From Shimazuella kribbensis DSM 45090 (GTDB taxonomy: Bacteria > Bacillota > Bacilli > Thermoactinomycetales > Thermoactinomycetaceae), in the NCBI RefSeq assembly GCF_000428065.1, contig NZ_ATZF01000011.1, forward strand, positions 67,444 through 112,187: a stretch of 44,744 nt of DNA, read 5' to 3'. Position 1 is the first letter of the stretch; each line of letters begins with the position of its first letter. Under the pieces are notes generated by a model. It did not search any database. It worked only from the letters and a program-made list of their open reading frames with translations, and was not told the origin of the DNA. Positions 1-7,100 of this stretch are shown piece after piece. The position numbers were made by a program, and so were the translations under genes.

Positions 1-1106
1 GTATTAATGTTTTACGTATTATCAATGAACCAACAGCAGCAGCTCTTGCTTATGGATTAAATAAGATGGATGAAACACAAACCATCTTAGTATACGATCT
101 TGGTGGAGGTACATTCGACGTTACAATCATGCACCTAAGCCCAGATGGATTGAAAGTACTAGCTACTGGTGGGGCAAAGAGCCTAGGTGGTTTTGATTGG
201 GATAATGCAGTGATGGAATATCTGAATGATCAATTCGTTAAAGCTGGCGGAGTAGATCTATTAGAAGATCCTATGCTGGAACAGGATCTCCGTGATAAAG
301 CAGAAATTGCTAAGAAAACGCTATCTTCTAGAGAACGCACGAATGTGTTCCTTTCTGCTAATGGAGTGAACGTTACCATCCCACTCACTCGTCAAAACTT
401 TGAAGAGGTAACCCATCATTTACTAAAACAGACCCAAAAAATTATGGAATTTGTGTTAGAAGATGCCGGTTTAGGTTGGAAGGACATCAATCGTGTACTT
501 CTAGTAGGTGGATCTACTCGAATGCGCGCTGTTCCAGAATTGATGGAGCGCGTGACAGGTTTGAAACCTTCTCTTGATGTCAATCCAGATGAAGTCGTTG
601 CCCAAGGTGCTGCGATTCAAGGATTGATTTTATTGATGAAAGAAGGCCGACAAGACCTTGTCGATAATCATGCCTTCCCAATGGTAGAAGTACAAGATGT
701 CAATTCACATAGTATGGGTGTAGTAGCGTTGGATGAAAGCGGGCATGAAGTGAACTCCATTGTTCTAAAGAAAGATACTGCAATCCCAACCAGAGTAAGC
801 AATCACTATACCACAACAGTGGACCAACAAACCCAACTACATATTCAGGTAACGGAAGGTGAAGATGTTGATCTGGACTATGTGAAAATAGTCGGAGAAG
901 GTATGATTGATCTTCCTGAATATCCAAAAGGTGCTCCCATTGAAGTGATATTTGAATATGATAGTGATGGAATCATCCATATCTCTGTCATTGATTCTAC
1001 TGCTGGTACGTTACTAGGCGAGCTAGATATTGAGCGTACTTCAAACTTGACAGAAGATGAAGTTCTAGAAAAACAAAAGCGTGTTGCCAAACTAGCAATA
1101 AGCTAA
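1..1106 (+). CDS. Hsp70/DnaK-like chaperone ATPase, lidless, 5' partial
   Basis: The reading frame is open from the window edge (first full codon at base 3), so the N-terminus is missing. It begins in the Hsp70 nucleotide-binding domain at INEPTAAALAYG and continues with the phosphate-binding DLGGGTFDVT and the second signature LLVGGSTRMRAVPEL. A beta-type substrate-binding domain follows, with a T-x-IP-x-R motif, and the protein ends soon after ERTSNLTEDEV. The alpha-helical lid and charged tail of normal DnaK are absent. The next gene, 25 bases on, is a J-like/TPR membrane protein, so the pair may form a dedicated chaperone module rather than housekeeping DnaK/DnaJ. The Hsp70 assignment is secure; the substrate is unknown. 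Confidence 0.93.
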   Translation, partial: INVLRIINEPTAAALAYGLNKMDETQTILVYDLGGGTFDVTIMHLSPDGLKVLATGGAKSLGGFDWDNAVMEYLNDQFVKAGGVDLLEDPMLEQDLRDKAEIAKKTLSSRERTNVFLSANGVNVTIPLTRQNFEEVTHHLLKQTQKIMEFVLEDAGLGWKDINRVLLVGGSTRMRAVPELMERVTGLKPSLDVNPDEVVAQGAAIQGLILLMKEGRQDLVDNHAFPMVEVQDVNSHSMGVVALDESGHEVNSIVLKKDTAIPTRVSNHYTTTVDQQTQLHIQVTEGEDVDLDYVKIVGEGMIDLPEYPKGAPIEVIFEYDSDGIIHISVIDSTAGTLLGELDIERTSNLTEDEVLEKQKRVAKLAIS

Positions 1107-1131
1107 TCACGAATAAAAAGGAATATCCACC

Positions 1132-2439
1132 ATGGAGAACTACTATCGTTTTTTAGGGCTCTCCCCAAATGCATCTTCGGAAGAGATTGAAAAACTCATC
1201 CATTATCAAACCAGATTGTGGAGTGCTCGAACCAATGCTCCTCACATAAATCGTCGTCAAGAGGCAGAGCAGATGCTTAGCAAATTGGAGATGATGGGGG
1301 CAACATTACTTGATAAAGAGCAAAGAAGATTGTATGATGAACAGCTCCAAAATCATCCAACAAGCTGGCCGGAGGAAAAAATAAACGAAGCACTTTCGGA
1401 AGGTTTTCGATTATTAAACGAAGGTCAACCAGAAGATGCTCTGTTTATTGCTATTAAGATGACAGAGCATATACTAGATAGAGCCGAAGCTTGGGCACTA
1501 CTTGGACAAGCTAGATTTGCTGTAGGCGAAAACCAAGAAGCTATTATTTCTATGTCCAAAGCTTGTGAACTTTCCCCCAGCGATGCTGAATATGCTTTTC
1601 TATTGGGTCAGATGTATCAATCTTGCAATCGTTTATCACGAGCAGAAGAAGCATTTGAACATGCCATATCACTAGAATCTTCTGAGACGAAGTATCAGTA
1701 CCAATTAGGTTCACTTTATATTCAGCATGGAAATTTTAAACATGGCCTTCAATTGCTTGAAAAAAGTGTAGAACAAGATCCTAAAAATGATACATACAAA
1801 GAAGAATTAGTACGTGCATACTTAGATATTGCATTTAGCACTTGGAAAGAAATTGGAGAAGATCATGCTACGTTAGAACCAGGACAATACCCGACTTCAC
1901 AAGCAGATGTTACAATGGCTTATATTTATGTAAAGCGAGCATCACGAGTTGGACTTAAAAACAAAGAATGGCTACACAAAATTAAACAAGCACGTGCAAT
2001 TATACGCAAGCGTGAAGGCAGACAGTTTACTGGAAGTTGGCTCTTCGCACTTGTAAGTACAGCTGAACTGATTTTGATTCAGCAATATAATCCTAGTATG
2101 ATAAATGTATCTTTGATTGGCCTTTTACCGCTCTTATACATTTTTGCTACTTTTACACCCCGTTATCGTGTCTATCAATGGGCTGTTATGGGTAAAAGTA
2201 CACGAACAGATGCTGGTTATGTGCTAGAGGTTATTCGTTCTAAACTGAAGATTTTTGGCACCCTTATCATTTCGTTGTTTGCAATCTTGCCTTTTATTTA
2301 CATGGTAAATCCGGTTTATTTTGTTACTGATAATGAAATATTCCGAAATGTAAACTTCTATTTCTACTTGGTAAACTATGTATTACCAGTTGTATTGATT
2401 ATAAATCTGTATCGAAATTATGTTCGTAAACCTATTTGA
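1132..2439 (+). CDS. J-domain-like/TPR membrane protein
   Basis: A 435-residue protein with AAGGAA before the ATG. Residues 1-70 look like a J domain (YYRFLGLSPNASSEEI at the start, LLDKEQRRLYDEQL at the end). The HPD tripeptide that activates Hsp70 is not there; the equivalent loop reads RTNAPHINRR. Residues about 85-220 carry TPR-type helices (AWALLGQARFAVGENQEAI and the following units). The C-terminal 130 residues hold about four hydrophobic segments, so the TPR region is tethered to the membrane. It follows the lidless Hsp70 gene closely and is probably cotranscribed. Absence of HPD suggests a scaffold or a J-like fold that no longer stimulates ATPase activity; that is inference. Confidence 0.8.
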   Translation: MENYYRFLGLSPNASSEEIEKLIHYQTRLWSARTNAPHINRRQEAEQMLSKLEMMGATLLDKEQRRLYDEQLQNHPTSWPEEKINEALSEGFRLLNEGQPEDALFIAIKMTEHILDRAEAWALLGQARFAVGENQEAIISMSKACELSPSDAEYAFLLGQMYQSCNRLSRAEEAFEHAISLESSETKYQYQLGSLYIQHGNFKHGLQLLEKSVEQDPKNDTYKEELVRAYLDIAFSTWKEIGEDHATLEPGQYPTSQADVTMAYIYVKRASRVGLKNKEWLHKIKQARAIIRKREGRQFTGSWLFALVSTAELILIQQYNPSMINVSLIGLLPLLYIFATFTPRYRVYQWAVMGKSTRTDAGYVLEVIRSKLKIFGTLIISLFAILPFIYMVNPVYFVTDNEIFRNVNFYFYLVNYVLPVVLIINLYRNYVRKPI

Positions 2440-2466
2440 GCTAGAGGGGAAACCTCTAGCTCCTTT
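2438..2466 (+). terminator. hairpin after the J-like/TPR gene
   Basis: GAGCTAGAGG and CCTCTAGCTC form a perfect 10-bp stem around a 5-base loop, starting at the stop codon of the preceding gene. The following T-run is short, so termination may be weak. Confidence 0.7.
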
Positions 2467-2509
2467 CACATTCTAAAGCCGATTAGACATATATGGAGGA
2501 ATGCAAACG

Positions 2510-2671
2510 ATGGCACGTGGATTTACAGATGACGAAAAGGAAGTAATAAAAACCGCACTTTTAGTAGAAGGAAAAAAATTGTTTGGTAATTTTGGTGCAT
2601 TAAACTGTGGAAAGTTTCCATTCTCACGTTATTCGTTGATTGGGATGAATTCAAGGCGCTACCAATCTTAA
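2510..2671 (+). pseudogene. TetR-type regulator remnant
   Basis: An ATG with TGGAGGA upstream opens a 53-residue frame whose first 30 residues (MARGFTDDEKEVIKTALLVE, then GKKLFGNFGA) look like the first helix of a TetR-family regulator. Where the helix-turn-helix (normally K-T-S-V followed by a helix) should come, the sequence becomes unlike TetR and stops. Other frames give no good continuation. It lies just before the left end of the IS605-type element and is read as a decayed regulator, possibly once paired with the AhpD-like remnant on the other side. Confidence 0.5.
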
Positions 2672-2959
2672 TAATCGGTATGTAGGAGGAAAATAGGATG
2701 ATCAACTATATCTCGCCGACTCCTGTGGCATCAGCACAGGGTTGTTTATCTGATTTGTACAAACAGATAAAGCGAGACTTTGGACTTGTCGGAGAAGTTT
2801 TTCATCGTTTTGATGCATGGAGACCCGTGACTTCAGTCATAGGAGGAAAGACGCTTTTGCCTTTTGGCAAACACACACTCTCTACACTTTTTCAACTCCT
2901 TTACATTGCTATCGAACAAATATTCTGTTATATTGTTTTTGTTGAAAGGGGTGAAACTT

Positions 2960-4075
2960 ATGACTACCATTACTGCCAAAATTCAAATCTATGTTCCACA
3001 AGAAAAGGTGGAAAGCCTCTTGGTAACCACTCGCTCTTATCGGAAAGCATGTAACTTTGTATCCCGAAAAATTTTTGAAACAAAAATGCTAAAACAAAGA
3101 CCGATACATGACTTGTACTATCATGAGTTACGTTCTGCTTTTGGTTTGAAATCTCAAATGGCACAATCCGTAATCAAAACCGTTATTGCTCGGTATAAGT
3201 CTGCCAAATCAAATGGTCACGATTGGTCCCTCATTAGATTCCAGAATCCAGAATACGACCTCGTGTGGAACCGAGATTACTCTCTCGTTCAAGACACTTT
3301 TTCGGTCAACACAATAGATGGCCGTATCAAGTGTTCATATGAAACGAAAGGAACGGAACATTTTTTTGTGGATAATTGGAAATTTGGAACCGCAAAGGTA
3401 GTGTTTCAACACAAAAAATGGTTTTTGCACATTCCGATGACCAAAGCATTTTCGGAATTACAGGATGAGGATGTATCTCAGGTGGTAGGTATTGATTTAG
3501 GATTGAACTTCTTGGCTACTACTTACGATAGCCAAGGAAAAACGTTATTTTACAACGGAAAATCGTTCAAACACAAACGTGCGAAATACAAAGCATTGCG
3601 CAAACAGCTTCAACAGAAACAAACGGCATCTGCTCGTCGTAGACTCCAGTCGATTGGTTCACGAGAAAACCGTTGGATGATGGATATCAACCATCGCATT
3701 ACGAAGGCACTCGTGAACCAATATGGCGACCATACGCTCTTTGTTTTAGAAGATTTGCAAGGAGTTCGTCATGCTACGGAAAAAGTGAAAGTTTGTAATC
3801 GCTATGTTTCGGTATCGTGGGCATTCTACCAATTTCGACGAATGCTAGAATACAAAGCACGAATGAATAGACAGAAAGTAATGGTGGTTAATCCCAAATA
3901 CACTTCCCAAACGTGCCCGAATTGTGGGCATGTAGAGAAATCCAATCGCGATAAGAAAAAGCACCTCTTTTGTTGTAAGAATTGTCACTACAGGTCGAAT
4001 GACGACCGTATTGGTGCTATGAATCTTCAACGTCTTGGAATAGAGTACATCGTTGAAGTTACGACAGGAGCATAG
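2960..4075 (+). CDS. tnpB: TnpB RNA-guided endonuclease (IS605/IS1341 type)
   Basis: TnpB proteins are RuvC-type nucleases guided by an RNA made from the element's right end. All key parts are visible in these 371 residues: RuvC-I Asp in GIDLGLNFLA, RuvC-II Glu in FVLEDLQGVR, the zinc ribbon TCPNCGH...CCKNC, and RuvC-III Asp in SNDDRIGAMNL. Length is near the family norm, so it looks intact. I take the ATG at 2960 because AAAGGGGTG precedes it and the product then starts MTTITAKIQIYV as in relatives. The frame stays open to 2864, but that extension does not look coding. No tnpA is present, so mobility would need a transposase supplied in trans. Confidence 0.93.
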   Translation: MTTITAKIQIYVPQEKVESLLVTTRSYRKACNFVSRKIFETKMLKQRPIHDLYYHELRSAFGLKSQMAQSVIKTVIARYKSAKSNGHDWSLIRFQNPEYDLVWNRDYSLVQDTFSVNTIDGRIKCSYETKGTEHFFVDNWKFGTAKVVFQHKKWFLHIPMTKAFSELQDEDVSQVVGIDLGLNFLATTYDSQGKTLFYNGKSFKHKRAKYKALRKQLQQKQTASARRRLQSIGSRENRWMMDINHRITKALVNQYGDHTLFVLEDLQGVRHATEKVKVCNRYVSVSWAFYQFRRMLEYKARMNRQKVMVVNPKYTSQTCPNCGHVEKSNRDKKKHLFCCKNCHYRSNDDRIGAMNLQRLGIEYIVEVTTGA

Positions 4076-4220
4076 CTCTTGTGGTAGGGGCGAAGTCAAC
4101 CGTCCCATGATGTAACATCACGCTAAGGTAGGAGTTCGCAAGAACGTTAGTACTACTGGAGAGTTACAAGCCTAAAAGCCCTTGTGGGTGGCAAGCTCGC
4201 GACTTTAGTCGTGAGTTGTT
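4076..4220 (+). ncRNA. right-end guide RNA (omega/reRNA) region of the TnpB element
   Basis: Non-coding sequence directly after tnpB is rich in short stems (CATGATG/CATCACG, AGTTCGCAAGAACG, AAGCCTAAAAGCCCTT) and ends in the right-end hairpin at 4196-4215. In this family the scaffold RNA covers the 3' end of tnpB and this region, and the guide is the flanking DNA after the hairpin. The 5' limit is unknown because it can lie inside tnpB. Confidence 0.6.
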
Positions 4221-4223
4221 GAC

Positions 4224-4594
4224 ATTCATTCTCTAACTCCCTCGTTATTATACGGGATGTGGGCTTCTTTTCGTGAAACAGAAATAGTTGGATCTATATC
4301 GAGATCGATCAAAGAGGCTGAGCAGTGGTGAAAGCATATGTACACAGATGGGATGGGAAAAGTCCAGGTATCGGTCGTGGTTGGGTAGAGGAAGCAACGC
4401 AATCGCTTACTGGAGTGGATAAAACAGTAAGTAAAGTTGGATTGCTGGCAGCTATTGCACCATATCAAGTAGATGAGGAACTCATTCGTGAGTTCAAATC
4501 TTATTACGATAAAGATGCTTGCTTGTTAAATATCGTATCTTGGGCTAGTTTCACGGCTTCTCGCAGGATAGGTTCTTGGTTAAGCTATAGGTAG
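4224..4594 (+). pseudogene. AhpD-like (carboxymuconolactone decarboxylase fold) remnant
   Basis: Two reading frames must be joined. The first (4224-4331) gives SLLYGMWASFRETEIVG then SISRSIKEA, which resembles the region before the catalytic CxxC helix of AhpD-like proteins, and then stops. The second (from 4325) gives LLAAIAPYQVDEELIREF and later SWASFTASRRIGSW, resembling the C-terminal half of the same kind of protein. The Cys-x-x-Cys segment between them is gone. The gene is broken by a frame change and an internal loss. Family assignment rests on pattern memory only. Confidence 0.45.
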
Positions 4595-4598
4595 GTAT

Positions 4599-4637
4599 AT
4601 CAAAATAGCATCCATTAACGTTGAATGCTATTTTGAT
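4599..4637. terminator. AT-rich hairpin after the AhpD-like remnant
   Basis: ATCAAAATAGCAT pairs with ATGCTATTTTGAT, a perfect 13-bp stem with a 13-base loop, placed just after the remnant's stop codon. The T-rich right arm would act as a weak terminator. Confidence 0.55.
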
Positions 4638-4776
4638 CAATGTAATGCATACATGGATAGAAAAGGGTCTGATTTTGCCCCTTTGTTTCCTTAGTTAAAA
4701 ATAAGATATCACTCTATCTTTCTAGTGTGTTATGATCTGCCGCTTTTTCTCTATTTGAAAGTTATGATATGCACAC

Positions 4777-4806
4777 CCTCGAGTACTGTCGAAACAATAC
4801 TCGAGG
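4777..4806 (-). terminator. hairpin downstream of the 125-residue minus-strand gene
   Basis: CCTCGAGTA (4777-4785) pairs with TACTCGAGG (4798-4806). It sits 35 bases past the stop of the minus-strand gene ending at 4841. No T-run follows on the minus strand, so it may protect the 3' end rather than terminate classically. Confidence 0.5.
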
Positions 4807-4840
4807 TGCCATCTTGGGTAGATGACCAAAGTGGAAGAGA

Positions 4841-5218
4841 CTACTTCAGCCAGTTTACAGCCATCAGCTGCTTACCGACGAAGGTCAGACGAAGGAATCG
4901 CCGAAACTGTTTGTTGAACAAGATGACATGGCTCACACCTCCGCCAGTTTGGATCACCGCTTTGTAAGCAGTACCCCTGTGGATTCGCTTCAGGATGATC
5001 AGCTTTCCGAAGAAGATCAACTCCCATGTCTGCACGACGGAAAATGTGACGGTGTAGAGCTGTTTGCGGTTAGGATGGGAGTAGTCATCCTCCTGATGCT
5101 TGTACTCAAGGCGACTGACTCCATCGGGGAGTGTGTAGTAGTGTCCCCTTTGGAATGCTTGATCGAAGTCGGATTCCCCCTCCTCTTCGTTGAACAAATG
5201 TTCACAGTGATTCCTCAT
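4841..5218 (-). CDS. unknown 125-residue protein, paralogue of the next minus-strand gene
   Basis: Family not recognised. It aligns over its last 95 residues with the neighbour at 5445-5789. Shared positions include L-x-DGVS, Y-x-V-x-(F/Y)-S, Q-x-W, FFGK followed by KR, and an FL motif near the end. The alternating hydrophobic pattern suggests a beta-rich soluble fold, with no signal peptide or TM segment. The start ATG has GGAAGG upstream, and TTGGAT-17-TATACT lies before it. Base composition is GC-richer than nearby genes, suggesting acquisition by transfer. Confidence 0.65.
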   Translation of the reverse strand: MRNHCEHLFNEEEGESDFDQAFQRGHYYTLPDGVSRLEYKHQEDDYSHPNRKQLYTVTFSVVQTWELIFFGKLIILKRIHRGTAYKAVIQTGGGVSHVILFNKQFRRFLRLTFVGKQLMAVNWLK

Positions 5219-5324
5219 CCGTTTAACCTTCCACTCGATTTAGGTTGATTCACTTTAGTATAATCTTTGATTATATCAAATCCAAGACTCCTGAATGGAT
5301 TAGGTATTCCTGAAGTCATGGTAC

Positions 5325-5353
5325 AAAAAAGGAGCGGATCATTCCGCTCCTTT
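5325..5353 (-). terminator. intrinsic terminator of the 114-residue minus-strand gene
   Basis: GGAGCGGA pairs with TCCGCTCC around TCAT. Read on the minus strand, the hairpin is followed by six T residues, a textbook terminator about 90 bases after the gene's stop. Confidence 0.8.
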
Positions 5354-5444
5354 CTCTATATAGGAAACCAGTATTTTCGATCCCCCGAATTCCAGTGTGA
5401 TGGAAAAGGGGATGTCATCTTTGCAGATGGGTTGATCGGAGCAG

Positions 5445-5789
5445 TTACCATGTTTCTTTGATGGTCAGAAGTCCATCTTCGAACCATACGTGTAGGAACT
5501 GGTGCTCTTGTTCGTTCGTCAGGATGAGGTACGCATTTCCCATCTGGACACCGATCTGTGCAGAAGAGGCATGACCAGCATACGTCCTTTTCCAGAGAAA
5601 TGTTTTCCCGAAGAATGTCCACTTCCAGACCTGAAGAAAGGAATACTTCACAGAGTAGAGGTTATTGTCAACCTGCTCTGCATAATCGATCCAACTGACT
5701 CCATCGAGGAGCCAGAGTCGAGTTGTTCGAAGTACGACCTCTCCAGTTGGCAGAGAGTCTTCTTGCACCCTGCTTTCGCAAAGAGCCAT
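5445..5789 (-). CDS. unknown 114-residue protein, paralogue of the 4841-5218 gene
   Basis: Family not recognised. The core (LLDGVSWIDY, YSVKYSFLQVWKW, FFGKTFLWKR, ILTNEQEHQFLHVWF) matches the downstream paralogue position for position, while the first 25 residues differ. No TM segment, signal peptide or catalytic signature is seen. It has its own SigA-type promoter (5829-5858) and terminator (5325-5353), so it is a stand-alone transcription unit. It is GC-richer than the surrounding genes. Two diverged tandem copies argue that the protein is real and was maintained. Confidence 0.68.
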   Translation of the reverse strand: MALCESRVQEDSLPTGEVVLRTTRLWLLDGVSWIDYAEQVDNNLYSVKYSFLQVWKWTFFGKTFLWKRTYAGHASSAQIGVQMGNAYLILTNEQEHQFLHVWFEDGLLTIKETW

Positions 5790-5828
5790 TTGTTCCAGCC
5801 TTCCACTCCATGAGTTGGTACTATTTCT

Positions 5829-5858
5829 ATTATAGGGAAATCAGTAGTCGTGTGACAA
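5829..5858 (-). promoter_or_regulatory. SigA-type promoter for the 114-residue gene
   Basis: On the minus strand TTGTCA (5858-5853) and TATAAT (5834-5829) are spaced by 18 bases. The gene start lies about 40 bases downstream. Confidence 0.7.
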
Positions 5859-5907
5859 TAATCGGATAGCTAACTATTTTCACCAATTTATGACAATGAA
5901 AGTAGTC

Positions 5908-5935
5908 GACCGACCATTCCAAAGAATGATCGGTC
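5908..5935 (-). terminator. hairpin downstream of the start-less frame
   Basis: GACCGACCATTC pairs with GAATGATCGGTC around CAAA, with one mismatch. It follows the minus-strand frame ending at 5971 and has no T-run. Read on the minus strand it is followed by GACTACTTTC, similar to the bases after the 29341 hairpin. Confidence 0.45.
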
Positions 5936-5970
5936 TTTGTACTACCTAGAGGTAGTTGTTTGCGAGATGA

Positions 5971-6273
5971 TCAAGCAATCTGCTGGATTGAAAAATCATC
6001 TGCTGTGGTGACCTGAGGTCGTACTTTCGTATCAATAAGGGTGTCTGCTCCTCGCCTCAGTTTTACTTGTTTTGTAACAATCACAATCCCTGTGATGTTA
6101 CCCTCCTTCTTGTGAAAAGAGAATGTGTTTCCTGCCCCGCCAGTGAATCGAAAACCCGTCGGAAGAGTGATCCTCCAAGTTTTATAAACGAGCTCGGTTC
6201 CCTCCTCACTGAGTAGGAATCTCTGATAGATGTGCTGGAACTCTTGGTTTTCTTTTTCACGAAGTCTCTTCCA
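5971..6273 (-). pseudogene. start-less minus-strand frame (100 codons), unknown
   Basis: The frame has protein-like composition (WRITLPTGFRFTGGAGNTF, then FHKKEGNITGIVIVTKQV) but is preceded directly by an in-frame TAA and has no ATG, GTG or TTG near its beginning. A TTG-initiated frame from about 6296 overlaps it in the -1 relation and could join it at the A-rich stretch GTGAAAAAGAAAACC. The LPxGxxF and FxxxGN pattern loosely recalls C-terminal halves of minor pseudopilins, but this is not firm. It is most simply a 5'-truncated or frameshifted gene. Confidence 0.4.
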
Positions 6274-6287
6274 TTAGAGGTGCCATG

Positions 6288-6314
6288 GTATCCCAATTGT
6301 TTTTTTAGGGATAC
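6288..6314. repeat. inverted repeat before the Tad operon
   Basis: GTATCCC and GGGATAC flank 13 AT-rich bases. The repeat lies between the start-less minus-strand frame and the divergent Tad genes and could be a binding site or weak hairpin. About 150 AT-rich bases follow before cpaB with no gene; the operon promoter must lie there, but no well-spaced boxes stand out. Confidence 0.3.
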
Positions 6315-6464
6315 ATGCTAATTAAAATAATAAAAAAATTGTTTGTAAATGTATAGACATGAAATCCTGATTATTCCTAATTTTACTTGATCTTAATATT
6401 TCAAATTGATAGTATAAAGTGTAGGATTTTTACAAATTTATACACAATAGGATAGGTGTTTGCA

Positions 6465-7100
6465 GTGCAAAGTGCCAAAAGGCGAGCTATTTTGTTTGGT
6501 TTACTCTCCCTCATATTCGCATCGATAGCAGGAGTTTTATTTTTAAATAAAACCGAGGAAGTAGATAAAAAATTAGGTGAAAAAACCACTATCTATGTAG
6601 CCATTAAAAATATAAATCCACGGGAAACTTTATCTCCCGATTTTTTCACTGCACAAGAAATTCCTACTCAATATGTTCCTCCTACAGCGCTGCAAAGTTT
6701 AAAAGGAATTGAAAAATTTGTAGCTGTTGTCCCGCTTGTAAAAGGAGATATGTTAACGACTCATTTTCTGCGTAAATCAAAAGAGCTGACATCTGGCAGT
6801 AATCGTCTCGTCTTTTTGGGCCGAAGTGAAAATGTGATCTATGACCAAGAAGTTGATCGGTTTGATCATGTAGATATTATTGTCAACAGAAAAGAAAATA
6901 ACGGGGAACCAAAAACGTATTTACTTCTGAAAGATGTCCCTGTTATCGTTGCTGCTCGAGACAAACAGAAAATCTTCCAAGGTGCAGGCATCGAATTACC
7001 ATTGGAAGCAGCCATTCAATTAATTCATGAGCAAACAGTTGCTCAGTCCATACGTATTTTAAAAGCTCCTCAGACTGAGACAAAGGAGAAGCAAAATTGA
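6465..7100 (+). CDS. cpaB: Flp pilus assembly protein CpaB/RcpC (SAF domain)
   Basis: CpaB/RcpC proteins are membrane-anchored, extracellular-side parts of the Tad pilus. The 211-residue product has one N-terminal TM segment (AILFGLLSLIFASIAGVLFL), then a SAF-type domain (IYVAIKNINPRETLSPDFF, then VPLVKGDMLTTHFL) and a RcpC-like region. I prefer the GTG at 6465, with AGGATAGG at good spacing; a GTG at 6456 is also possible but too close to it. It is the first gene of the Tad operon and its stop overlaps the TTG start of the TadZ gene. Confidence 0.82.
   Translation: MQSAKRRAILFGLLSLIFASIAGVLFLNKTEEVDKKLGEKTTIYVAIKNINPRETLSPDFFTAQEIPTQYVPPTALQSLKGIEKFVAVVPLVKGDMLTTHFLRKSKELTSGSNRLVFLGRSENVIYDQEVDRFDHVDIIVNRKENNGEPKTYLLLKDVPVIVAARDKQKIFQGAGIELPLEAAIQLIHEQTVAQSIRILKAPQTETKEKQN

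Larger units (their letters stand above)
2698..4225 (+). mobile_element. IS200/IS605-type element carrying tnpB only
   Basis: The element is bounded by subterminal hairpins rather than inverted repeats. On the left, CCTGTG (2722-2727) pairs with CACAGG (2735-2740). On the right, CTCGCGAC (4196-4203) pairs with GTCGTGAG (4208-4215) around TTTA. It carries tnpB and no tnpA transposase, as in IS1341-type derivatives. Both exact ends are approximate, because single-strand transposition leaves no target duplication to mark them. It lies between two broken genes. Confidence 0.75.

Noticed and set aside
2864-2959. N-terminal extension of TnpB
   Set aside because: The added residues look non-coding and the ATG at 2960 has a good ribosome site and a family-like start.
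4599-4806. Possible transposon ends formed by the two hairpins
   Set aside because: The stems are unrelated in sequence and each lies just after a gene end, so they are better read as terminators.
4928-5248. Plus-strand frames over the two paralogous minus-strand genes
   Set aside because: Paralogy between the two minus-strand products shows which strand is coding.
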